DNA from: SG8-4 sp964598225
Lineage (GTDB): Bacteria; Planctomycetota; Phycisphaerae; Sedimentisphaerales; Anaerobacaceae
Reading direction: 5' to 3'
DNA length: 53,900 nucleotides
NCBI GenBank assembly: GCA_964598225.1
Contig: CAZRBG010000041.1
Coordinates: 1-53,900 of the forward strand
Part shown: piece by piece, positions 39,085-46,324 of the stretch
How the letters are laid out: the number at the start of each line of letters is the position of its first letter
Position numbering within the stretch: the stretch's first letter is position 1
The notes under the pieces: generated by a model
The model's database searches: none
Told to the model about the DNA's origin: nothing
What the model saw: only the letters and a program-made list of their open reading frames with translations
Program-made: the position numbers and the translations under genes

Positions 39085-39816
39085 CTACCTGTTTTCAACT
39101 ATCTGTTTCAATCTCTGACAAAGACTCGCCGCGAGAGCCGGTTCGGTGGAGGCCAATTCCGCCAGAAGTTTTCCCTTGGTCCTGTCTTCCATATAGTGCA
39201 ATATTTTTACGGCATCGTCATAGCCATCCTCCTTGCCACCCTCAGCGAGGCTATCCTGCTGTGTACCGTCCGTCGGCTTGCACATGCTGACCAGTATCTT
39301 CCCGGCCCCGGTTACATCCATCCTGTCATACGTGGCCGCAATATTCATCAGGTTGGCCTTCTCCTTCTGGTCGATCTCAAGCCTGCTTTTTAACAGCTTA
39401 TCGCGCTCGCTCTTTAGAGTCGTTATGGCCGAAGCAACTTCGACACGCAGATTGTCAAGATTCTCAATGTCCTCTTTGAGAACATTCTGAGCGACCTGAA
39501 GTCTCCGCTCCCGCATTCCAAGGGCCTTCAGCCTGTCCTCGTATTCCCGCATTTTCTGACGTATATCCTGAACGAGACTCTTAAGCTGCTGTTCGGTCAA
39601 TGATCTTTGCACCGCTCCGGTTGAGGCGCTTCGGGGGGGCAATTCTATTTCTTCTTCAGCCGGAACAGGCGGAGTTTTTGCAGATATATTTGCCGGTTTT
39701 TTGCCCGGATTCGGATCACCTGTCGGAGCCGGATTAGAAAGCCAAGCCAAGACGAACGCACCGGCAAAGCTCACTATCCCCGCCGCTGCCGTCAAAATTA
39801 TTACCTTCTTGCTCAC
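39085..39816 (-). CDS. MotE/YlxF-like protein (MgtE-N-type domain)
   Basis: 243 residues. Start is GTG at 39816, fixed by a perfect AGGAGGT seven bases upstream that overlaps the fliJ stop. A single N-terminal membrane helix (VIILTAAAGIVSFAGAFVLA), a Pro-rich linker, a long coiled coil (about 70-150) and a C-terminal helical domain (YDDAVKILHYMEDRTKGKLL, LASTEPALAASLCQRLK) like MotE and the MgtE N domain. MotE in rhizobia is a periplasmic partner of the stator; in firmicutes the homologue lies next to fliJ, as here. Probably a motor or stator assembly factor. Confidence 0.8.
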   Translation of the reverse strand: MSKKVIILTAAAGIVSFAGAFVLAWLSNPAPTGDPNPGKKPANISAKTPPVPAEEEIELPPRSASTGAVQRSLTEQQLKSLVQDIRQKMREYEDRLKALGMRERRLQVAQNVLKEDIENLDNLRVEVASAITTLKSERDKLLKSRLEIDQKEKANLMNIAATYDRMDVTGAGKILVSMCKPTDGTQQDSLAEGGKEDGYDDAVKILHYMEDRTKGKLLAELASTEPALAASLCQRLKQIVENR

Positions 39817-39826
39817 TGGTTACCTC

Positions 39827-40273
39827 CTAACTTTGCACTTTTCGAACGAAAGAAACAGCGGCACTCTCATCCAACTGCTTTTGATAGAGCTTCTCCTGCT
39901 CATCTATAAACCGCCTTTTCGCTTCGGCACGCAGTTTTTCCAGACCTTCTTTTAACCTTCTAATTTTGTGTACTTCCGCGATCTTCTTCTTTTGCTGCAA
40001 CTCCAGTTCCCTTGCCTGATCTTTAAGCCTTTCAATCTGCTCGTTGCTCGTCGCGGCATGTCTCAGGAAAAACTCCTGTCCGCTGAGTCTCTGCTTAGGA
40101 TCGCTCCGAGCCAAATGTTCTATCACGTCGTTCAACATCTTTTGCCGCATCAGCAGTTCCGCCCTTTTTTCGGCCAGCCTTTCCGTCAGCGCGAGCAGCT
40201 CCGCCCTTTCTTTCTGCTCCTGCTTTTTCTTAATTTCAAGGACGCGCTCCAGGCGCCACTTAAACCGTCTCAT
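39827..40273 (-). CDS. fliJ: Flagellar export protein FliJ
   Basis: 148 residues, almost fully coiled coil, starting FKWRLERVLEIKKKQEQKER, the usual FliJ N-terminus. FliJ is the central stalk in the FliI hexamer and contacts FlhA. Position directly after fliI is canonical. Confidence 0.93.
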   Translation of the reverse strand: MRRFKWRLERVLEIKKKQEQKERAELLALTERLAEKRAELLMRQKMLNDVIEHLARSDPKQRLSGQEFFLRHAATSNEQIERLKDQARELELQQKKKIAEVHKIRRLKEGLEKLRAEAKRRFIDEQEKLYQKQLDESAAVSFVRKVQS

Positions 40274-40321
40274 TAAGCATCAAGCTGTTTAGTGTTTCCA
40301 CTTCATTCTTATTAAAATCAC

Positions 40322-41686
40322 CTACCGGGAATCTGAGCCCAGCAGATCGTCCCACGTCCGGACAATATCCGTCAATCTACTGATCGTTTCCGAAAAGTCC
40401 GTCCGTTCTCTGACAGGCTGGATGAGGAAATCCCTTATCCTGTCAATCAGAGCCACCGCGCCGTCAATTCGTCGGTTGCTGCCGGGAGAGAATGCGCCGA
40501 TATTTATCAGGTCTTCGGCATCCATATAGATAGCGTATATTTCTTTAAGCTTTTGAGCTGCAAGTCTGTGATCTTCGGCAGTAACCGCCGGCATTAATCT
40601 GCTGATACTCCGGAGGACATCAACCGCCGGATAGTGGCTTCTCTCGGCAAGCCTCCTCGACAGGACAATATGCCCGTCCAGCAGGCTCCTTGCACTGTCG
40701 GCAACGGGATCGGTCAGGTCGTCGTTCTCCACAAGAACCGTCAGAATCCCCGTGATGCTGCCCACCTCAGTTCGACCGAGACGTTCGATGAGTCTCGGCA
40801 TGATCGAAAAAACGCTCGGACAATATCCCTTGGCCGCAGGCGGCTCACCGGCGGCAAGGCCGATCTCTCTCTGGGCCTGGGCAAACCGAGTCAGCGAATC
40901 CATCATGAAAAGAACATCCTTGCCCTTGTCCCGGAAATATTCAGCAACAGCGACGGCAACAAACGCCGCCTTGACTCTCTGAATTGGAGGTGAGTCCGAC
41001 GCGGCTACAACGACCACACTGCGGGCGAGTCCTTCCGGGCCAAGATCCGATTCAAGAAATTCCCGGACTTCCCTGCCGCGTTCTCCTATCAGCGCAACAA
41101 CGTTAACATCGGCCTCGCTTGAATTAGCAATATCGCCGAGCAAGACGCTCTTGCCCACTCCGCTGCCTGCAAAAATACCTATCCTCTGGCCCTTGCCGCA
41201 GGTCAGAACCCCGTCCAGCGAACGTATCCCGAGAGCAAGCGGCATTGTTATCTTCTCACGACTGAGGGGCGGAGGACTACTCGCATCCAGTTCCTTCTCA
41301 TCCGCGCCCTCAAGCGACCCCTTTCGATCGATTGGATTTCCCAGCCCATCCAGAACTCTTCCCAGGATGCCGTCGCCTAAAGTAATATGGCGTGGCGTAC
41401 TCCGGGTCGTTACCGCATCGCCGGGGGATATACCCTCTATGTGTTGTAACGGCAGCAGAATCAAGTGGTCCTTTTGAAAACCAACCACTTCGGCCGCGAT
41501 CCTGCGCCCGTTGCGAATTTGAATGCCGCACAGTTCGCCCAGACCCAGCGCCGGGCCGGTCGATTCGACGGTCTGTCCGGAGACGCGAACCACAAAGCCC
41601 TGACAATCCAACAGATTGACACTGTCCAGAGCCGAGTGCAGCCTCTCAAAATCAATCGGATTTTTACCGGTCGCAGCCGTACTCAT
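40322..41686 (-). CDS. fliI: Flagellum-specific ATPase FliI
   Basis: 454 residues. Walker A GSGVGKS (174-180), Walker B region DVLFMMDSLTRFAQAQREIG, and the F/V-ATPase-like signature PSVFSIMPRLIERLGRTEVG. It drives the unfolding and release of export substrates at the gate. Length and order (fliH-fliI-fliJ) are standard. Confidence 0.98.
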   Translation of the reverse strand: MSTAATGKNPIDFERLHSALDSVNLLDCQGFVVRVSGQTVESTGPALGLGELCGIQIRNGRRIAAEVVGFQKDHLILLPLQHIEGISPGDAVTTRSTPRHITLGDGILGRVLDGLGNPIDRKGSLEGADEKELDASSPPPLSREKITMPLALGIRSLDGVLTCGKGQRIGIFAGSGVGKSVLLGDIANSSEADVNVVALIGERGREVREFLESDLGPEGLARSVVVVAASDSPPIQRVKAAFVAVAVAEYFRDKGKDVLFMMDSLTRFAQAQREIGLAAGEPPAAKGYCPSVFSIMPRLIERLGRTEVGSITGILTVLVENDDLTDPVADSARSLLDGHIVLSRRLAERSHYPAVDVLRSISRLMPAVTAEDHRLAAQKLKEIYAIYMDAEDLINIGAFSPGSNRRIDGAVALIDRIRDFLIQPVRERTDFSETISRLTDIVRTWDDLLGSDSR

Positions 41687-41691
41687 AGTTT

Positions 41692-42249
41692 CTATCCGTT
41701 CTTGAGGGCTCCGGCAATTCGCTCCAGGTTCTCGTCAATAAGCGACTTGACGATGCCCTTCGGGCTTTCAATAAGACATTCGGCCCGGCCGATATTCGAA
41801 TCGGAAACAAGCTTAACGCCCGCCAATACACCGCGGAGCTCGTCCTCCTGCGCTTTCTGACATTTCTCGAGGTCATCGGGATGCAAATGCACTGTAAGTT
41901 CCTCACGTCCGGGTGCATTTTCGAGGGCTTCCTTTATGATGGACTCTATTTCATAGTCGCCGTTTTCAACCTTGTACATCAGAATCTTTCTGGCGATCTC
42001 CACGGAAAGATGGGCGATCTCCTCTTTATGAGCTGCAAACATTTTGCCACGGAACTCATTGAGCTTTTCGACTATGTCGTTTAGCACCTGAGACTTCTGC
42101 ACGAAAACAGTTTTCTGTGCTTCCAATTCCGCAGCCGAAACCTGCACCATATCATCATTAGCTTCAATTTGTTCGCCATCCGAAATTCCAAATCGGTCGT
42201 TTACGACAACCGCTGTCTTGACGGGTCTGGGTACATTTATCGTTATCAT
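41692..42249 (-). CDS. fliH: Flagellar export regulator FliH
   Basis: 185 residues. Acidic N-terminus, long helix (MVQVSAAELEAQKTVFVQKS), then the FliH/ATPase E-subunit domain (HLSVEIARKILMYKVENGDY; ELTVHLHPDDLEKCQKAQED; NIGRAECLIES). Binds the FliI N-terminus and links it to the C-ring. Confidence 0.9.
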   Translation of the reverse strand: MITINVPRPVKTAVVVNDRFGISDGEQIEANDDMVQVSAAELEAQKTVFVQKSQVLNDIVEKLNEFRGKMFAAHKEEIAHLSVEIARKILMYKVENGDYEIESIIKEALENAPGREELTVHLHPDDLEKCQKAQEDELRGVLAGVKLVSDSNIGRAECLIESPKGIVKSLIDENLERIAGALKNG

Positions 42250-42262
42250 GCCGAATACCCTG

Positions 42263-43258
42263 TCACTCGTCCAGGAACGCCAGTTCGCCCTTCTCGTTCA
42301 ATTCACGTAAAGCCCGGACGATTTCTTCTCTGGCGCCTTCGATATCTTCTTTCTTTGGAGCCGACATCAACGAAGCTTCTTCATCCACCGTGGCAGCGGC
42401 CCGTTCGGAGATGTTGGATTTGATCTTTTTGGCTATGTCCTCGTCGGCCTTGTGCAACGCCAGCGCCAGCTTCTTCGCATCCACACCTCTCAGAGCTTCC
42501 TGCATCGACCTGTCTACAATCTGACTAACATCCTCCCAGATAATCATCAGATTGCCCACCATTTCGGCAACATCCGAGTCCTTTTCCTCGATGGCGCCAA
42601 GCAAACCCTCGCGAACTTCTTTGCCGAGGTTACGCAGGATGACCGCTGCTTTTCTCAGAGACTGCCCGGAACCTGCGGCTCCTGCCGCACCGTCGGCGGT
42701 CATTAACCGGAGGCGTTTGCAGACCGTCTCGGCGATTCGCATTTTCGCCTCGGCCGCTATTGTCTCGGAACAAGTCATCCTGCCGATGGTGCTGAGCCTG
42801 AAGTCTTCGCTCAAAAGACCCATTACCTCCGAGCTTTTTCTTGCGGAAAGCTCGGAGAGCACCACCGCTGCGGCCTGAGGATGTTCACCTTCCAGAACAG
42901 ACGCCATTATTTGCGGATCGGCAGAACGAATCGGCAGGAAAGGATCACGCTTCTGGAGCAGACTTTGTATCTGCGTTCGTATCTGCACGGCTTGCTCGCC
43001 ACCCACGGTGCTCTTGAGCATCTCACTGAGAAAACTGTCCAGATGAAATGTCTCTTCACTTTCAAGTGATTCGCAGAATTGCTGAACGACCTCGGCGGTT
43101 CGTTCACTGCTCCTGAGTCCTGCGGCGTCCAGATAAGCAAGCTCGACGGCAAGCTCTCTGACCACGTCCGGATCGAGTCCTTTTACCAACTCGGATGCCG
43201 TAGCAGCGTCCAGACTCATTAACAACATTGCAGCTTTCTGTCTGCCGGTCAATGCCAT
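42263..43258 (-). CDS. fliG: Flagellar rotor protein FliG
   Basis: 331 residues, ATG at 43258 four bases after the fliF stop; a GTG upstream would overlap fliF. N-terminal MALTGRQKAAMLLMSLDAAT, middle domain EHPQAAAVVLSELSARKSSE (the EHPQ motif), and the C-terminal torque helix region EDVSQIVDRSMQEALRGVDA with KKIKSNISERAA. The charged residues that face MotA are retained. Confidence 0.97.
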   Translation of the reverse strand: MALTGRQKAAMLLMSLDAATASELVKGLDPDVVRELAVELAYLDAAGLRSSERTAEVVQQFCESLESEETFHLDSFLSEMLKSTVGGEQAVQIRTQIQSLLQKRDPFLPIRSADPQIMASVLEGEHPQAAAVVLSELSARKSSEVMGLLSEDFRLSTIGRMTCSETIAAEAKMRIAETVCKRLRLMTADGAAGAAGSGQSLRKAAVILRNLGKEVREGLLGAIEEKDSDVAEMVGNLMIIWEDVSQIVDRSMQEALRGVDAKKLALALHKADEDIAKKIKSNISERAAATVDEEASLMSAPKKEDIEGAREEIVRALRELNEKGELAFLDE

Positions 43259-43262
43259 CCGT

Positions 43263-44762
43263 TTAGTCCTTATCTTCAATCCAACTGGTGAACAACTGCT
43301 TGACACGGTCAGGATCCTGCTTTAAAGCGGTTGCGACCTGGTTTCGCAAGGCCAGGGGCCGGGACTGTTCGGCTCCGCCCGGCAGGAGCCCCATATTTTC
43401 GCCCCCGGATAACTGCTCGGCCCCCTCGGCCTGAGTTTTCTTCTTCGCGCTGCTGAACATACGCATAAGGAGCAAAGCGCAAATCGCCATGATCCCCAAA
43501 GATCCCTGACGAGCGATCGCCACGAAATCAAGCCCGGCAGAGGGCTCTTCAGTCGTCATCGATTCAGGGACAGGCGCCATAGGCACATCCAGCACCTTGA
43601 CCGAGTCCGATCCCGCAAGATCGAGACTAAGCGCGCTGACGATAAGCTGCTCGACCTGGTCGGGGTCCATTATCTTGGCAGGTTGACCGCCGGCGCCGGC
43701 TGCGTTGGGATCGGGATTTGACAAATCTACGACGGTCGCCACCGAGAGAGATTTTATCTTGCCGGGCAGAATAGTTTCCTGGGTCACAGTCTTGCCCACT
43801 TCGTACTCGGTCATAATCGTTTCATCTTTTTTTACGCTGCCGGGCACGGCGGTGCCGGAAGCCTGCGTTGTGCCGGCCCCCGTCTCGGAGCCTGTGGTGA
43901 TCTCTTCCTTGGTGGCGACCCCCTTCGGCTCGTACTTCTCCGTGACGGTCTGGACGCTGTTCATATCAACAACGGCATTGACCGACACCTTAGCTTTACC
44001 CGTCCCAACGATGCCGAGCAACAGCTCTTCCACCTTCTCTTTTGCGTCTCGCTCAATCCTCTCGCGGTAGTCCTGAATCGTGCCGGCACCGCTGGCTGTG
44101 GTGTGATCCGCTTCGGTGGAAAGCAGTCTCCCCTGGCTGTCTACCACGGTCACATTGGCCGAGGAGAGGCCCTCGACACTTCCGGAGACCATGTGCGTGA
44201 TCGCCGCTACGTTCTGGGAGCTGAGCTTGTAGCCGGGCTTTAGCCGGAGAACCACTGACGCACTGGTCTTGCCGGCCTCTTCCGTGAAGAGCGTCTGTTC
44301 GGAGTTCACTATGTGGACTCTGGCGTGGGCCACTCCGTCGATCATCTGGATGCTTTTTGCAAGTTCATCCTGAAGCGCCCGCTTGAGATTGACCGTCTGA
44401 ACGAAAGGGCTTATCCCGATTTTCTCATTGTCGAAAATCTTGTACCCGCCCTGATCTCCGGCCGGCAGGCCCTCTTTGGCCATATCAAGGCGGCACTGAT
44501 AGACATTCTCTTTGGGAATATAGATAGCCGTGCCGCCGCTCCGCAACCCGTAGGTTATGCCGCTCTCGGTCAATTTATCGGTAATCGCTGAGGCCTCTTC
44601 CGGGCTCAGGTCCTGATAAAGCATTCTCATGTCAGGCCTTCCGGCCCAGCGGATCAGCATCGCCCCGGCCAGAATAAACATCAGCACAATCGCTGCGAGC
44701 AAGACCTGCTGCACCAGCCCTAATTTCTGCCAAATGGATTTTATCTTCTGGAATAAAGCCAT
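43263..44762 (-). CDS. fliF: MS-ring protein FliF
   Basis: 499 residues, ATG at 44762. Two membrane segments: QQVLLAAIVLMFILAGAMLI near the N-terminus and QGSLGIMAICALLLMRMFSS near residue 430. Periplasmic ring domains are recognised by LYQDLSPEEASAITDKLTES, RALQDELAKSIQMIDGVAHA and RVHIVNSEQTLFTEEAGKTS. The C-terminal RVKQLFTSWIEDKD binds FliG, the next gene. Confidence 0.98.
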   Translation of the reverse strand: MALFQKIKSIWQKLGLVQQVLLAAIVLMFILAGAMLIRWAGRPDMRMLYQDLSPEEASAITDKLTESGITYGLRSGGTAIYIPKENVYQCRLDMAKEGLPAGDQGGYKIFDNEKIGISPFVQTVNLKRALQDELAKSIQMIDGVAHARVHIVNSEQTLFTEEAGKTSASVVLRLKPGYKLSSQNVAAITHMVSGSVEGLSSANVTVVDSQGRLLSTEADHTTASGAGTIQDYRERIERDAKEKVEELLLGIVGTGKAKVSVNAVVDMNSVQTVTEKYEPKGVATKEEITTGSETGAGTTQASGTAVPGSVKKDETIMTEYEVGKTVTQETILPGKIKSLSVATVVDLSNPDPNAAGAGGQPAKIMDPDQVEQLIVSALSLDLAGSDSVKVLDVPMAPVPESMTTEEPSAGLDFVAIARQGSLGIMAICALLLMRMFSSAKKKTQAEGAEQLSGGENMGLLPGGAEQSRPLALRNQVATALKQDPDRVKQLFTSWIEDKD

Positions 44763-44826
44763 CAAATCTCGTTGCTAACCCATCACTGACGCCTCTTAAA
44801 ACGCCTTGAACGCTCGATCGATTACA

Positions 44827-45171
44827 TTACAAAGGCATATTCATCGTTTGCTTATACGCCTCGATCAGCTTGTTTCTTACACCGACGAGGAGCTTAAAGC
44901 TCATGTCGGCCTTGGCAACCGACGAAACCACGGACGTAATGTCTTCGTTCTTGCCCGACAATAAATCCTTGATAGAAGTATCCGACGACTGCTGAAGATC
45001 ATCGACTTTGGATATGTATTTCTCAACTCCCTTGACGGCATCGGCAAAACCTGAGCCCGTGCCGTCAGCACCTCCAACTTTCGGCGTCCCCTGAGAACCA
45101 CCTGCCTGGCCGCCAAAGGACCCTCTCAGAGAGTCGATAGATCCGCTGATGTTAGTATTGAAATCCGCCAT
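44827..45171 (-). CDS. fliE: Rod/MS-ring junction protein FliE
   Basis: 114 residues. Gly-rich N-terminus, then the FliE pattern: SGFADAVKGVEKYISKVDDL and the C-terminal VAKADMSFKLLVGVRNKLIE AY. GAGG lies upstream of the ATG. Small export substrate that joins MS ring and rod. Confidence 0.93.
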   Translation of the reverse strand: MADFNTNISGSIDSLRGSFGGQAGGSQGTPKVGGADGTGSGFADAVKGVEKYISKVDDLQQSSDTSIKDLLSGKNEDITSVVSSVAKADMSFKLLVGVRNKLIEAYKQTMNMPL

Positions 45172-45187
45172 AGATTATTCCTCAATC

Positions 45188-45499
45188 TCACCGGAGAAGC
45201 TCCAGCGTCGTGTTGATCATTCGCTCATACCGCTTCAGCACTGCAACATTTGCCTCGTACGACCGCGCGGCCTTGTTCAAATTCATCATCTGCCTGGGCA
45301 AATCATCCATGGTCACCGCACGCGCCCCGCTGGCGGTCCCAATTGCGGCACCGGTCGTGTTTGCTCCCAGACCGCTCGAGCCGGCATTCTTGCCTATGCC
45401 GGCAACGCCCGACGTAATGTTTTCCATCTGTTTGCCCTGCCCCCGCATACCGGCTATCGCCATGTCAATCGGATTAAAGCTGCCGCCGCTAACTCTCAT
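45188..45499 (-). CDS. flgC: Rod protein FlgC, shortened
   Basis: 103 residues against about 135 for typical FlgC. The N-terminal NPIDMAIAGMRGQGKQMENI and the C-terminal MNLNKAARSYEANVAVLKRY with MINTTLELL are FlgC-like. The usual ENIANxxT motif is changed to ENITSGVAGIG, and the Pro/Tyr-rich centre is replaced by a Gly/Ala/Ser stretch. Position between flgB and fliE settles the identity. AGGTATT precedes the ATG. It is either a divergent lineage form or a weakened gene. Confidence 0.85.
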   Translation of the reverse strand: MRVSGGSFNPIDMAIAGMRGQGKQMENITSGVAGIGKNAGSSGLGANTTGAAIGTASGARAVTMDDLPRQMMNLNKAARSYEANVAVLKRYERMINTTLELLR

Positions 45500-45560
45500 A
45501 ATACCTGATCCTTCACTGTTTTTTCCGGCTCAACAGAAACGAGAAACTGCCAGAAGGCTG

Positions 45561-45920
45561 CTATCTGGCCCCGATCGCCATTTCGATCTGGGCGTACTTC
45601 TTCTGCAGCAAACGTATATAGGTCTTGTGCTTAAGTGAATTCTTTACCAGGCTGCCCACTTCAGTTTCCAGACTCAGGTCATTGCCGTTAGCATTCAAAG
45701 GTGTCTGTCTCGGTTCATAAAACTCGGGCATGGCTTTCTTGATGTCGCCGCCATAGGAAGAGTTCGAACATGCCTTCAGCAACTCTTTGAACGAAACGTC
45801 CACCCGCCGGTATCCGGGCGTCTCGAAATTCGCGAAGTTTCTTGCTATCGCCTTCTGCCGGAGGTCCTCGGCCCGGATGCCGGCATTGATCAAATCTACT
45901 ATCTTACTGGTTTCAGACAT
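45561..45920 (-). CDS. flgB: Rod protein FlgB
   Basis: 119 residues. RQKAIARNFANFETPGYRRV corresponds to the rod motif NIANADTPGYKA; C-terminal SLVKNSLKHKTYIRLLQKKY is the partner helix. AGGA seven bases before the ATG. First gene of the seventeen-gene minus operon, with a leader of about 50 nt from the sigma54 promoter. Confidence 0.94.
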   Translation of the reverse strand: MSETSKIVDLINAGIRAEDLRQKAIARNFANFETPGYRRVDVSFKELLKACSNSSYGGDIKKAMPEFYEPRQTPLNANGNDLSLETEVGSLVKNSLKHKTYIRLLQKKYAQIEMAIGAR

Positions 45921-45983
45921 TTGTCATTCCTGTGCATATACACAATGTCCACACAGACACCTCATCTGTGCCTCAATGAAACT

Positions 45984-45998
45984 GCAAGATTCGTGCCA
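45984..45998 (-). promoter_or_regulatory. Sigma54 promoter of the flgB-to-flhB operon
   Basis: Read on the minus strand: TGGCAC-GAATC-TTGC, a perfect consensus match 64 bases upstream of the flgB ATG. It drives the basal body, C-ring, export and stator genes down to flhB. Confidence 0.9.
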
Positions 45999-46125
45999 AA
46001 TGTCTGATGTGGGTCATTTTGAGCGTTTTTATGGTTTTCAGCCGTAATAATCCAATACCGAAAAGCTATCTTTTGCTCGGCTTAACCGGAGCGTGTAAGG
46101 ATTCTATACAACCGTTGACAATCCG

Positions 46126-46152
46126 TGTCGGGCCGGAAAATTTCTCCCGACA
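46126..46152. promoter_or_regulatory. Candidate sigma54-activator site between divergent flgB and fliK promoters
   Basis: TGTCGGG (46126-46132) and CCCGACA (46146-46152) form a perfect 7-bp dyad. Inside it lies GCCGGAAAATTTCTCCCG (46132-46149), matching 16 of 18 bases of the element 111 bp upstream of the flgD promoter. It is 128 bp from the flgB -24 box and 125 bp from that of fliK, so one site could serve both. The remainder of the 404-bp gap (45921-46324) has no gene. Confidence 0.6.
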
Positions 46153-46276
46153 GAGGAGCGTTTTGCCGCAATTGAAAGTGATGGAACAACAAAGCAGAAT
46201 ATGAAGCTTTTTTTCTTTCTCACAACATCTTTTTGTGTAAGCACTTACGTTCGGCACTCGACGGTTGCCCGCAGGC

Positions 46277-46291
46277 TGGCACAACGGTTGC
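46277..46291 (+). promoter_or_regulatory. Sigma54 promoter of fliK
   Basis: TGGCAC-AACGG-TTGC, a perfect match. The start would be near 46303, which fixes the fliK start at the ATG of 46325 rather than the upstream frame opening at 46265. Confidence 0.9.
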
Positions 46292-46324
46292 TTTTCCGTA
46301 AACCGACTTGGAAGGTTTTTGTGT

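Noticed and set aside
46265..46324. Upstream extension of fliK beginning at the ATG of 46265
   Set aside because: It contains the -24/-12 promoter itself, so it would not be transcribed; the ATG at 46325 is the start.
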